Source: Anas platyrhynchos
Taxonomy: Eukaryota > Chordata > Aves > Anseriformes > Anatidae
Length of the DNA stretch: 64,000 bases
Assembly (NCBI RefSeq): GCF_047663525.1
Contig: NC_092600.1
Span: 5,452,001-5,516,000 of the forward strand
Direction: 5' to 3'
The notes below the pieces were generated by a model. The model made no database searches, had not been told where the DNA came from, and saw only the letters and a list, made by a program, of their open reading frames with translations. The first letter of the stretch is position 1; every line of letters begins with the position of its first letter. This document shows positions 45,801 to 56,300 of the stretch, piece by piece. The position numbers were made by a program, and so were the translations under genes.

Positions 45801-48800
45801 CTTCGCTCCCCGTTTTTTCTTCTGCCTCTGAGCTCTGATGCTGGTAAGGCCTGGCCTGGCTCACGGTTAATGCTTCACCACCGGCTGCTGCCCGAGCAGC
45901 CCCAGACGAAGCAACCACGGCGCTGCAAAAGCCACTGAAGGCTCTGGGATGTGAATCGCAGCTAGCGGGAGGGAAAAATGTTACTGTCGCCTAGCGCATG
46001 GGAAAAACAAACAGGCTGGAGCGGGAAGCAAAACCAAGCATGGATTTTTGAAAGCAAACTAAGGCGCTAGCATTTGGGTGTGCTTGCCACGCTGCCCAGT
46101 TGCTCTGACTCCGCAGAGCAGGTAGAGGGCACAAGGCACGGAAACTATTGCCAGGATTATTGTAAATCTAAATAATCCATCTTCTCGTAACACAGAAAGA
46201 GCAAAACGGAATGGCACGGCCATGTGTGTTAAATACTGCACGCACAAAGCAGCCTACTGGAAGCTACATATGGGACACATTTTGGAACAAGCAGAACTGG
46301 AAGCAGCAAAAGCAAAGGCAGGCCAGAACAGAAAACAAAGCAAACAACAACAGCGATACAAAAGGGTTGCAAAAAGCATGTTTTCTCCTTAAAGGAGCTG
46401 CCCCACGGCAGGCACAGACCATACCAGCGTAGTCATTCAGAAATGCTTACAGGTTTTTGATATTTTCTGCCACTCCAGCTGTGTACTGCGCATCTGTCTG
46501 AAAACAAAAGTTAAACAGCGTTAGATCGGTCAGCCTCAAGCCTGTCCTGCCCCGTGTTTTAGAAACCACCTGGAATATTCCCCAGGCGTACTGTCAGCAC
46601 CTCAGGTGTCACCATCCTTTATCTGTGTGTCTTCTTTTTTCCCTTTTAATGCCCTGACGGACTCCAAAGAGCCCTCCTTTGAGGCCGGTGTTAGCCCAAG
46701 CCACCGCAGAGCCAAAGCACACTGGAAAATGCAAGACCCTGTGCCTCGTCCCCCCTGCTCTGCTGGTGCTTCTGCCCCTGCTGGTGTTTGCACAAAGCGT
46801 TAAGTGCTGGGCTATTTGCTTTTTTTTTTTTTTTATACACGCTGGCTTTCATCCAAACAATCTTCTCGGCGGAAGAGGATCTCCACCCCTCTTGTGAAAA
46901 ACAGGGGGTTATTTACATGCTGGCATTTTCATTTCAAGTTCGTTTCAACACTTTTCGTCCTAAAACAACAGCCTGTTCCCACAACCCACCCCGCAACCTG
47001 CAGCGGTTCGGAGGTGAAGGTCGGCGGCGCTGCGAGGCGCTATCTGCACGGGCCAGAAAACATTTGCAGGGTGACCGGGAAAACAAACCCCAGAACAAAG
47101 GGCAGGAGACCCAGGAGCAGAAACGTGCGTGTTTCCTGGAGGCTGTATTGTTCTGGGAGGCTGCATCCATCACGGGACCGGGACCGCGGGTCCGGGCGGA
47201 TCTGCAGACGCAGCAGTGGAGAAGCTGGGGTCGGCTGCTGCTGCCCTGGCCCCGGGTGGAGGTGACACGTGTGATATGGGGACGTGTGTCACCAGCCAAG
47301 GCCAGCGCCTCCACGCTGCAACGGTGACAAGGGAGGGTTTTTCTCAAGGGGACAAACAAGGCTCAAGCTCTGTTATGGAAATACCAGCCAGGGACCCGGC
47401 AGCCAAACGCGACTCTACACGTCAAATCACGGGTAAAGAGGCTGCAAAAGCAGGCGTTTATCTTTGTTCCGCTCCCAGTAACACGCCACTGAGGTTTATC
47501 ATCCTCACTGGATTTCTGGAAATTAAGACAAATGCATTTCAGGCTCACAAAAATAATCCCGAGGGGAAAGCCACGGAGAAAAATAACCATCTAAACCCGT
47601 GGATAAAAGCAGCTCTTGTGGATTAATGTATCAAGGCTTTTTAGCCTCTGGATTCAGCAACTGATTCTGGGCTCCACACAGGCGTACAAAGCAGCGTATT
47701 AGTCTCAGCCCCAAATAAGTGGGCTCTTGGGTCTGGAGAGAGGCGTTAGAGCTATTTCAGAGGTACGGCTGAGAAACCAAGCTGCTGCAGGAGGAATCTG
47801 AGAACCCCTGAGATGTGGCCATGCGGCCACTCCAGCTTGTTTCGGGAACAACCACTCCAGCACCCTGCAAGAGGCAGCATGATTTAGACCAGATCAAAGC
47901 ACGTGCCACACTGGCAGGTGCCGATGTGAGGCATATTCCTGCTCACACCCTGGCCTTCCCTGCCCAAACCAGGGCTTCGTTTTGGGTGGGATGCACCTCA
48001 TGATCCTGGTGGGACAGCAGCCCAAGGCTGGGCCTATCTGCCCCGGTCAGTGGCAAGACTCAGCCTCTGGGCATGCCGCCATCCCGTTTGGCACCCAGTC
48101 TGTCAGACCCGGGTGGGACAGGGCCAGGGAAGCAGGATCAACAGGCCCAGCTCCATCTTACCTCAGCAATGAGGACGACGATGACCGAGTCCTCCTTCTC
48201 CTGCTGCGTGAGCTCGGAGATGAGGGAGCTGAGGGTGTCTGTCAGGTAGGAGTGCACCTCCCGCTTCACGCTGGGGATTCCCATCACGACGGACACTGCC
48301 CAGGGCCAAGAAGAGATTTTAGAGAGGGGGTGTGCTGGGACAAGGCGTTTCTTGCAGTTCCCGTGACCGCCTCGTGGTTCTCCTGATCGGTCCATCATTA
48401 AAACCCAAAGGTGCTCAGCAGGTTGGTGGGTGCCTGGGCTGCGTGGGGCTCCTGTACTCCAGTGCCCCAGCCCAGTACCAACCAGTAGCACCCCAGTGCA
48501 CCCATCTGGAAGGGCACCAATCGTGGCCAGATGCTTCCAGGACAGCTGGGACCTGCTGTCTCTACGCAGTGTCTAGCTCTGCAAGCACCTGCAGGGGTGG
48601 TTGGCCATGGGCTCTCCCACACCCGCAGCCTTGCTGAGGCTTGATTTTGGGAATGTGGGGCATGGGAGTGTCAAGGTGTTCGTGGCCATGAGCACCTTAG
48701 TTATGCCTAACTCAGGGTGAGCCCATTCAGACAGCAAACTTGGTTTTGTACTGCTTTATGAAAAATAGAAAGGAATCAGAGATTCCTTCTTTTCTCCCCC

Positions 48801-50393
48801 AGAGACTGATGCTTTAAGAAATGCCCCAAATCCCTCCCCTCCCAAGGGCCTTTCCAGCCTGTGACGGTAACTTCAAGACCACCCTTGTTCTTCAACCCCC
48901 ACCCATGGACGAAGCACCTCAGTTTAGGAGGGATCAGATGCTTGCTTGGCTTTGGGTTGGGGTTCAGGAGCAGGGACAGGAGTTGTCTGGGAACCAACGT
49001 CCTACCCCAGGTGGGATTTGTCTCCTAAGACAGGTTAGAGTCTCCACAAATTGCACTGTGCTCTCATCTGACCACCTTATAGGCAAAGCCCAGAGCGCTC
49101 TGGAGATGGAAAGCAGCAAAAAACATCTGAGAAGCACCGAGAACATCTCAAGAGCACAGACATCCTCCAGACATCCTGGCTCGCAGAGGCTACATGGCTT
49201 ACCCACCCCATGTGCCGCTGCACCAAGGAAGCTTGCATGATGCATGCAGCCGTTCCTCCAGTCCTGCTCATCTCCGCACCGCAGCCAGGCCCGGAGGAAA
49301 GGGCAGGGACAGGCACCAGCTGAGAGGAAGAGCACCAGAAGCAGCACTAATTCCCATTTACCTCCAGTGCGCCCCTGTCCCACATGCACGGCTGGCTGCA
49401 GACTGTTCTCCTTTGACAGCAAATGTGGCAAATGATGGAAGATGGTGGGAAGGTGCAGCACATTCTTGTTGGTGATATTCCACAGTTTTAACTTGGTTTC
49501 GTCTTAAAAAGGAAAAGGGAATCAATACGCAAGGAACTGTATGTAGGAAGAGACTGCAAGGCAAACAGCCTTTTTAGAGCAGCCTGGCCACCCGAGACTA
49601 CTGCTGGGTTATAAAAAAAATCAGGCCAACCTTTAACACACTACCACAAACCCAATTAAAGTTCAGCTGGAGCCATGAGAGCCTTAGAGAAGTCCCAAAA
49701 TATTTGGGAAGGAAGGGGGAGAATGAAGATCAACTGAAGGCCAAATCAGATCTTTCTGGAGAGATCCAATTTTCTTCAACTGAGCAACTTAAAAAAAAAG
49801 AACAAATAAATTGGCAAGGGGTGCTCAGCCAGTCTAACTCCTTCCTCTCCCGTGTCTTCAGATACCCATTTTCCATATGGATTCAGTACAGCCATAGGAA
49901 ACGGTATGTATGACTTGCAAGAAAAAAAAACAAACAAACTATAAGCAAGCAAGTTGGCAAATATCACTGGCAGAGGCAAATCTCAATGTTTAATGATGCA
50001 TATGCACCTGTAATTAAACAGGAGTTTAAGAGTTCCCAAGTTCATTGTATTAAATAATAAAGAACAAATCAAGCCCTCTGAGCCCCACAATTTGCTGGTG
50101 CCAGGAGGGAGAAGAGCACCGTCCTACCTGCAGCCCTGCACGCACGCGCACCTCTCTACCTCCTCTCTAGCAACCTTCAAAACATCCCGAGATCCTCAGC
50201 TCCTGCTATTCACCAGATAAGCTGCTCCAGGTCCGGTTGATATCCCGCAGGGCCTGCTTCTCCGAGATGGCTCGCTTGATCTCCTCCAGGACCAGGTTCA
50301 GCTCCTTGGAGCGCTTCAGGCTCTCCTGCTCGGCTGCGTGCAGTCGGTCCCGGAGAGCCAGAAACTCCCGCTGGTAGATATCCACAACGTCGC
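36832..50393 (-). CDS. MGAT4B: Alpha-1,3-mannosyl-glycoprotein 4-beta-N-acetylglucosaminyltransferase B (GnT-IVb), exons 2-15, lacking exon 1
   Basis: GnT-IVb adds the beta-1,4-GlcNAc branch to the alpha-1,3-mannose arm of N-glycans in the Golgi (UDP-GlcNAc donor, GT54 family). Fourteen coding exons join in one frame to give 513 residues plus a split Gly codon; with the missing exon 1 (~33 residues in human) the total is close to human 548. In order: stem coiled coil ([20 protein letters not shown]), sequons N-R-T and N-I-T, catalytic domain with [20 protein letters not shown], the metal/nucleotide-binding EDD in [28 protein letters not shown], then the C-terminal lectin-like domain ending SEIFIKKAE. 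Exon 1, carrying the cytosolic tail and signal-anchor, is not found and must lie beyond 64,000. Nothing looks broken. Confidence 0.95.
36856..37008 (-). other. MGAT4B: MGAT4B intron 14
   Basis: This 153-nt GT-AG intron has nothing else of note. It is too long to be a simple mirtron; the primate mirtron miR-1229 lies in an intron of this gene, but no matching short hairpin intron is seen here. Confidence 0.8.
37009..37121 (-). CDS. MGAT4B: MGAT4B exon 14
   Basis: The 113-nt exon encodes [20 protein letters not shown] and [18 protein letters not shown], within the C-terminal lectin-like domain. Acceptor ccaccag; donor GAG|gtacgg. Confidence 0.94.
37122..37391 (-). other. MGAT4B: MGAT4B intron 13
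   Basis: This 270-nt GT-AG intron contains nothing further that I recognise. Confidence 0.8.
37392..37479 (-). CDS. MGAT4B: MGAT4B exon 13
   Basis: The 88-nt exon encodes [20 protein letters not shown] and RTSDGYIQI, matching human NPQSDKEALQEGRTATLRYP with a few changes. Acceptor tcccacag; it ends phase 1 at the donor ATAG|gtacag. Confidence 0.93.
37480..37938 (-). other. MGAT4B: MGAT4B intron 12
   Basis: This 459-nt GT-AG intron (gtaagt ... tcccacag on the minus strand) has no further feature. Confidence 0.8.
37939..38017 (-). CDS. MGAT4B: MGAT4B exon 12
   Basis: The 79-nt exon encodes [20 protein letters not shown] and EVLPFD after one base completing Arg. N-T-T is a potential N-glycosylation site (N-T-S in human). 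Acceptor ctgccacag; donor GAC|gtaagt. The single leading base forces the upstream exon to end in phase 2, and therefore its GC donor. Confidence 0.94.
38018..38371 (-). other. MGAT4B: MGAT4B intron 11, apparent GC-AG intron
   Basis: This 354-nt intron appears to start gccagt (38371-38366 on the minus strand) and ends ctgccacag. The only reading frame joining the two conserved exons requires the break after GAAAG, where the intron begins GC rather than GT. Confidence 0.75.
38372..38565 (-). CDS. MGAT4B: MGAT4B exon 11
   Basis: The 194-nt exon encodes [20 protein letters not shown] through [20 protein letters not shown] and [11 protein letters not shown], nearly identical to human. It ends phase 2 (AG of the Arg codon) at a non-canonical GC donor. 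Confidence 0.94.
38566..39124 (-). other. MGAT4B: MGAT4B intron 10
   Basis: This 559-nt intron runs from gtgggt to a pyrimidine-rich acceptor ending tccatcaag. No further element is recognised. Confidence 0.8.
39125..39232 (-). CDS. MGAT4B: MGAT4B exon 10
   Basis: The exon has 36 codons, [20 protein letters not shown] and [16 protein letters not shown], matching human residue for residue over most of its length. Acceptor gtttcag; donor AAG|gtgggt; phase 0 at both ends. Confidence 0.95.
39233..41742 (-). other. MGAT4B: MGAT4B intron 9
   Basis: This 2.5-kb GC-moderate intron has no recognisable exon, repeat or RNA gene. A segment at about 39380-39620 is rich in TTAATT- and TTGGC-type motifs and could be a conserved element, but this cannot be judged alone. 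Confidence 0.8.
41743..41873 (-). CDS. MGAT4B: MGAT4B exon 9
   Basis: The 131-nt exon encodes [20 protein letters not shown] and [20 protein letters not shown], then KDA, in the catalytic domain. Acceptor gctgtag; donor GCA|gtacgt. Confidence 0.95.
41874..42604 (-). other. MGAT4B: MGAT4B intron 8
   Basis: This 731-nt GT-AG intron has no further feature. Confidence 0.8.
42605..42719 (-). CDS. MGAT4B: MGAT4B exon 8 (catalytic EDD motif)
   Basis: The 115-nt exon encodes [20 protein letters not shown] and [18 protein letters not shown]. The EDD acidic cluster is the DxD-like site expected to bind the metal and UDP-GlcNAc in GT54 enzymes. Acceptor cttgcag; it ends phase 1 at g|gtaacg. Confidence 0.95.
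42720..43454 (-). other. MGAT4B: MGAT4B intron 7
   Basis: This 735-nt GT-AG intron has no further feature. Confidence 0.8.
43455..43530 (-). CDS. MGAT4B: MGAT4B exon 7
   Basis: The 76-nt exon encodes [20 protein letters not shown] and IYYVQ, leading straight into the EDD motif of the next exon. Acceptor gttgcag; donor CAG|gtaggt. Confidence 0.95.
43531..43895 (-). other. MGAT4B: MGAT4B intron 6
   Basis: This 365-nt GT-AG intron shows nothing else. Confidence 0.8.
43896..44009 (-). CDS. MGAT4B: MGAT4B exon 6
   Basis: The 114-nt exon encodes [20 protein letters not shown] and [17 protein letters not shown], nearly identical to human. The first base completes Leu of the preceding exon, and the last two (AG) begin the Arg codon completed by exon 7. 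Confidence 0.95.
44010..46450 (-). other. MGAT4B: MGAT4B intron 5
   Basis: This 2.4-kb intron contains an (AAC)n run at 44970-44990 and, at about 45390-45555, a segment dense in homeodomain-type motifs that looks like a conserved noncoding element. No exon or transposon is recognised. Confidence 0.8.
44970..44990. repeat. (AAC)7 microsatellite
   Basis: About seven uninterrupted AAC units lie within MGAT4B intron 5. Confidence 0.9.
46451..46497 (-). CDS. MGAT4B: MGAT4B exon 5 (47 nt)
   Basis: This small exon encodes [15 protein letters not shown] plus two bases of Leu, corresponding to human TDSQYTSAVTENIKAL. Acceptor ttttcag; donor CT|gtaagc. It is too short for ordinary ORF detection but required to keep frame between exons 4 and 6. 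Confidence 0.94.
46498..48161 (-). other. MGAT4B: MGAT4B intron 4
   Basis: This 1.7-kb GT-AG intron has a T-tract (46819-46834 on +) and no recognised exon or repeat element. Confidence 0.8.
48162..48295 (-). CDS. MGAT4B: MGAT4B exon 4
   Basis: The 134-nt exon encodes [20 protein letters not shown] and [20 protein letters not shown], then LIAE: the first strand-helix unit of the glycosyltransferase fold. Acceptor ctgggcag; donor GAG|gtaaga. Confidence 0.95.
48296..49361 (-). other. MGAT4B: MGAT4B intron 3
   Basis: This 1.07-kb GT-AG intron has no further feature. Confidence 0.8.
49362..49502 (-). CDS. MGAT4B: MGAT4B exon 3
   Basis: The 141-nt exon encodes [20 protein letters not shown] and [20 protein letters not shown], then GQGRTG. 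N-I-T is an N-glycosylation sequon; human has N-G-S at the same place. The first bases complete an Asp codon begun in exon 2. Donor GGAG|gtaaat. Confidence 0.94.
49503..50213 (-). other. MGAT4B: MGAT4B intron 2
   Basis: This 711-nt GT-AG intron is A-rich on the + strand, with no further feature. Confidence 0.8.
50214..50393 (-). CDS. MGAT4B: MGAT4B exon 2 (stem coiled coil)
   Basis: The 180-nt exon begins GC, completing Gly, then [20 protein letters not shown] and [20 protein letters not shown]. This heptad-rich stem follows the membrane anchor. The sequon N-R-T lies near the end. Acceptor catccgcag; donor TCTG|gtgaat. It is the most 5' MGAT4B exon in the window, and its incoming phase requires an upstream exon ending one base into a Gly codon. 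Confidence 0.95.
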
Positions 50394-53300
50394 CTGCGGA
50401 TGGGAAAGAGAGGAGTTTTATCTTCCATGCTCTGAAGGGTTTCAAGCTGCAAAAGCAAAAGCATTCATCCCTTCCCTACCTTCACAAAGTTACAGAACCA
50501 CAACAAAAAAGTGACTTCTTTTTTCTCATTAACTTGGGTTCCTGGGTCATACAGACCTATGACCTGATGCTATGCAACTAAATCATGCAGCAAAAAGTTC
50601 TGCAAGTTAGTTCTTCTTTGCTACACATGCTGCTGGCGTTAATTTTAAGAGCAATACCGTGACCCTCTGCAGCTCCAGCACTTTGGGTGTGTGAGAAGGC
50701 AACTGCTGGAGCGAGCAGCAGCGACCAGGAGTCAAGTGAAAAAGAACTGGGAGTAGTGGTGTTGCTGATCTGCTAAAACCATGAAAAAAAACAAGGAATA
50801 TAAATATTTTCAATCGCCTTGAACCTTGCTTGGGTTCCCTTGTGGTGCAAAAATAAGAGTTTAAGAGCAAAAGCTTTGGGCATGAGATGAGAGCTGGTCT
50901 CCGAGAGAGGACACAGCTGGGGACCTCCGCACACCAGCCCTGAAGCTGTGGCAGATGGGGCCATGGCCACACGGTGCCACATCCCCGTGCTTTCCTTCCC
51001 ACAGAAAAGACCCTAAAATTCCCTCGCAAGGCCTGCTTCAAAGGACAGCTTATCAGCAGGGTGAGCAGAAGCCAAACCTTGGGCTCGCGGGGAGGGAGCT
51101 GGCACCACGTGCTCAGCTGTGCCACAGACACGGCTGCTGCAGATGGCCCAGCATGAATAATCGGGGCGAGGGCAGCGGCATCGCGGGGGCCTTCTCCAGA
51201 TGGCACGGGGCATCTCCAGGGAGAACACGCCGCCAAGGCTGGCTCGAGAGGCTTTTAAAAGCGCTTGGTTGTAGCGGCTGTGGAAGGGATGCTCCTGACC
51301 GCAGGAATGGCAGGCGCAAGGCAGCTCCTGGCATGCTGAGAGGTCTTGTCCACAGGGTGGACAGACAGACAGCTGCTCCCACGCCCACGGAAACCCCACA
51401 GGTTTTCATTCAGCCCTCCCTGCCTTCATGTAAGCCCCGAATATGTATTCTGCCTGTGGTGAGAGAGAATGTGCTCGCTGTCCTTTTTTATGGTGAAAGA
51501 AGCACTCGGTGCCCCAAAACCCCGCAGGGCCCCGTGGCTCAGTGCTGGGGGCTGGAAGCAGGCGAGGGCCTGCACGACACCGAGTGATGGGGGGAGAAAT
51601 ACAGAATATCAGGTGGCAATCGTGCTGGGGTGCTTATATAAATTCAAGTGTTCAGATACACACCTTAAAGAAGCATAATAATGTAATATAAATAAAGAAG
51701 TAACTTTGGATAGGGTAATAAAGATTTTATTTCAAGACAAAATCTTGTCTTTTTAAAGCACGCCCTTTTTAAACAGTAAAACTACCGAGTGCCTTCAGCC
51801 GGAACCGACTGTACAGTGGCTGGGAGTGGAATTGGTTACTGATTAATGAACTTTCCTGGGTCACTTTTACCACATTATTAATGAGACTTGTGTACTCAGT
51901 AAACACACACATTTATCTGTGGTTGTTCATGTGTTTTCAGTAAGGTTATAGCTCACAGAACCACACCAAAACGTGTTTATCCACCGAATATCAGACCCGC
52001 AGCCCAAACACAGCCAGGACAGCTAACACGACCGAAAATACGGCCCCGGAGTTTCCAGCATGGGGCTAAATATAAACCAGAGCCATTGAAAAAAGATACA
52101 CCGACTGCATCAACAATTTCTATTTTGGGGTCCACAAGCAAATAAAAAAAGTGTGTTTTGAAGATCAAACAATACGCAGCTCCAAAGCACAGAGTTTCCA
52201 AGACAACAACGTTCTGAGTCAAGCGCTCTCTAATGCTTTTACCTACAACAAACGCCCCCCATGGGGTCCCTGCCCCCCAGACAACCTTGGGGACTCACTG
52301 CTTCAATTAAATTCCCCACACGATGAACGCGCTCTTTACCTGGTGCTAGCTCACAGATGTAAGAATTTACCTCTAAGCTCCCACATCGTCCAGATGAGAG
52401 CTTTTCACACACGTATCTTTTAGTAGCTGCATCTATGAGGACCAAACCTCGCTTTGTGTTGTTGAAGGGAACAAGGGGCAGCACCAAGCCTCAGGACCTT
52501 GGCGCACCTGGGTTTAGGGTTAGGACTGCGAGCGAGTCCTTGCTGCAGGCATCAGGCCTTGTTCTGCAGTACCTGGAGCAGAACGCAGGGCTTTGTGCTT
52601 AATGGCTTTTTCCAGAGCACTGCACTTCGTTTGTGTCAGACCGAGAAGGGAAATGTCACTGATTATTCAGGCACTAATGACCTGCCCGCTGAAGCCAAGA
52701 GCTGTACTTTTCATTAGGCTGCGATGGTGATGTGCAGTCAACCATTTGCTGCTTTTCCGGCTAATGGTTGGAAGTGAAATTGTATTTGTTTCCAGTGCTC
52801 TTGTCCTATGATGTCTTAGTCGGCTTTCCATTCTTTAATTAAAATTTCATGAAATTTAAAAGCTGATCGATCGTGACCAGTTGCGGTGACGGCTTGAACA
52901 GCCTGAGACAAAGCCCGAGATGGGCGTGCAGCTCCTCACGACTTTCCAGTAACGCCATTTCGCACTCGTCAGGCTGCGATGACACAAGGATACAAGCTCC
53001 TTTCCTTGCATGTCCCTCGACTGCTAACCCAGGGAGGGCCCCAAAAAAACACCAAAGGCAGCAGGGTGCAGGGGCGAAGCTGGCTCCCACATCTGCAGGC
53101 CAGGCTGGACGCAGAAGTGATTAGCTGCTAATTAGGCTGAACAAATCTTTCAGGTAGTGGCAGTTCAGCACAGAGCCTTTCCTGACCTTTCCAAGCAGCA
53201 AGGCTCACTGTCCCCGTATTTACTGTAGCCCCTCCCAGCACAAGAGGGGAGAGCTCTTAAAATATCCTGACAACAAGTGCTGCAGGACAGAAACTCCTCG

Positions 53301-56300
53301 CTGTAACTGTATTAAAAAAAAAAAAGACTCATCTTGTGTTTTCTTGAGAGATAACACATTGCTTCGGGCTTAAAATACACTGCTTTAATAAAGATAAAAA
53401 TTCAGTGCTAGGTGGGAGCCTGCAGGATGGAGCTGGGAGTCTGGCTGAGCATCGTGCCGACCCAGCATCACGCTGACCAAGCATCGGCTCCTCCCTTGGC
53501 TCTGTTATCTCTCCCCATCTGTGCCCAGCAGCAGCTGCCAAGGTTTGATTTTGATGCAGGGGCCCCCAGCTGACCTGCTGCGGGCTTCCCGAAGGTTTCA
53601 GTCCATCTGAGAGGTGCTCGCTTAGCACAAAGGGAGAGCAGAATGGTGCGGCTTTGCTCTTGCTGAAGTGACGATGAGGTGAAGTGGGTTTTCCAGCAGA
53701 GGGAAGGGCTGGGATACCCGTGTCCACCCTGCTCATCCACTTCCAGTTTTTGAGTCAAAGCAAAAAACCTAATCTGAGCCTAAAACAGCAGATGGGCGCA
53801 AAATCAGGCCAATACCAACAAAGCCCCCACTCTGAAATCTCAGGGTCATTCATCCATGTGGACACACATACATATAGTCAAGAGTCCTACAATCCTGTGC
53901 TCTGTCTCTCAAATGGTGCTCAGCCCCCCGGGGAGCGGGTGGCACATTCTCCGTACACCCACATTTTGGGAGCACTTGCCCATGCTCCTGTTGTGTGCAG
54001 ATAACCTCTGCCGGCAGGGCTGTGATGGGCAGCTCCCTCCCTCCCACCCAGCCTGCACTGCCTCTGCTAGCTGGATTTGCCTCTCATTAGGAAGGCTTTT
54101 GAGAGACTTTGCTTAAAAACTCAAAACAACTCCCAGGCCTCTAATCTGTTTATAAAATCTTGGCTTCGAGAGCGTAACGGCGCATTTTGACCCTTCTGCT
54201 GCGAGTGCTGCGATCAACACAAACACCAGAGTTTCCAGGGACAGAGCAGCCAAAAGCAAGCGCAGTCAGTCACAACACAGGGGGAATGAGAGCAGAAAGC
54301 TGAACTTTCTCCGTAGGTGTTATCGAGCACAGCGAGCATCCCGACCTCGTCCGGAGCAAGGTGCAGGCGCCCTCGGCCCCGGGTGAGGATTGTCAATTTT
54401 ATGTTTTGATGTTTAATGATTTATATAATGCTGGCACCACTCCACACATCATGCTCTGGACTGCCCTGATTGAATCGCGACGTTCGTTAGGTGTTTGCTA
54501 ATGGGATTTCACCGGACCATTAAAACGGGTATCAGGAGTGACTGTACCGCGTCGGTGAATTCGGTTCAGCTGCTGAGATGTGCAAAAGGTTGGTGCTGCC
54601 GGGGCACACAGCTGGGACACCCCTTGCACAGCTACACAGCCATCCGCAATAATTCCACCATAAACATTTCATACTGTCAAAAGCTAAATTTTGCCATTTG
54701 CTGGTTTGGCTGTGGAAGAAGAAACCAGCTTTAGAGACGTGTCATCAACAGAATCCCAAAGCAACCCCAACAGCCGCAAGGAAGGGACTGCTGGGCTGTG
54801 TGGAGCTGCAGGTGACAGCTGTGACAGCCCACAAATAGAGACAGTAAAAAAAAATGGTTAAATAGCAGGGAGGGAAAAAGACAGGAGAGCTCAGCAGCCA
54901 AAATATTCCCAAAAAGTCTTTGCCCTTGCTGGGCAGGATGAGATCAAGCAGGTCTTGTCCTTCAGGTCTAAAGAAACACCAGCTGTGCTTGTGCACGATG
55001 AGCGAGGTGTTGAAATCCCACTTGCAGGGAGAAGCCTCCTGCTCCATGGGCCAGCAGGCTAACATTTGCAGCCTCAAGCTTGTCTTTTAAAACCATAAAT
55101 ATTTTGACAGCTTAGGATATACGCACCCACTGGGACAAATCAAACACGGTCAGGGCCAAAGGGCCAAATTTCTGGGAGCTGTATCTGCCAGGTGGGACCA
55201 GGAAGAGCAGGAGGGATCAGGAAGGGCAGGATGAACATCCCAAAAGGCTCCCATGGTTGCAAACAGCCCGGGGTCCCAGGCAGGCTTTCTGCTAAGCTCC
55301 GTGGCTGCTCAGTCCTTCCACAGCCCTGCCCATCACTGCCAGGGCAGGCAGGCAGGTCCTGGCTTCATCCTGGTAATCAGAAAGAGCATCCAGCACACAG
55401 CAAACGCAGGTGCTTTCCTTGCTTTCTTCAACAAACATTATCTGACAGAACACCACCATGCACTAAACCACTGGGGTACTGAGTCACAACAGATATTTTC
55501 TAGCCACTGCTTATAAAAATACACTTCAAGTTTCTTTATTCATTTTCCATTAGCACTGTTATAATTTGTGGTTAACACCAGGACACAGAGTACCATGGAA
55601 AGCAGAGTCCTTAGCAGCGCTAGAAAGCTCATCATTACTGGGAAAACAGCTGTAGGTGCAGAGAGGCAGGCAGGGCAGGGGATGGGGAAGAAAGGAGGCA
55701 GCACAGGGGTCCCCAGCTTAAAGAAAATGTGTCGTGTGTGATGATGCTGCCACGGTCACTGATGGGGAAAGCCCAGAGTCACTGTGGTGGGCAGGGGTGG
55801 CTGAAGAGGTGATCAGAAATACAGTATGGGATGAAAGAAAATCAGCGTTTCTAAAACACACGAAGCCCTGGTGCTGCCTGTGGAGCCCTGAGGAGATGCA
55901 GGCACCAAGAGCAAAACGCAGAAATTGAGCACTAACAAACCACCAGGGATGGGCCCATCACCTGTGCCTACACCATGTCAGATGGCAGGGGAGGCACCAG
56001 AAGCCATCAGATTCCCCTTGGGCACCAGCAGAGCAGATTTCGGGCACTGCTCCCACAGCCCAGCTCCATGGGTGAACAACGCTGAAGGAGACAAAACACT
56101 CCCCGATCAGCACGGGTCCCCTGGGGTTTTGCCACGCCACAAACAAAAGCAGTGACAAGGAGGAAATCCCCAGAAGGCACAAGGCAGCAGCAGCTTCTGC
56201 AGAAGAAACCAGCCCTGCATTTGTCTGGGAGTTTATCAACCTGTCCGAGGGATTTAACGAGGCAGACCCATCAGATGGCAACTCGTGCTGCTGCGAAACA

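Noticed and set aside
44943-45831. Overlapping open frames of 218 (-) and 232 (+) codons in MGAT4B intron 5
   Set aside because: Both strands are open over the same bases and neither shows a known fold. I read the segment as noncoding, perhaps regulatory.
46788-47626. Open frames of 179 and 165 codons on + in MGAT4B intron 4
   Set aside because: Composition is intronic, the frames overlap each other, and no family is recognised.
54745-55077. Hydrophobic minus-strand open frame as a possible MGAT4B alternative anchor exon
   Set aside because: The hydrophobic stretch is interrupted by polar residues, does not resemble the GnT-IV signal-anchor, and has no donor giving the phase exon 2 needs that I could identify.
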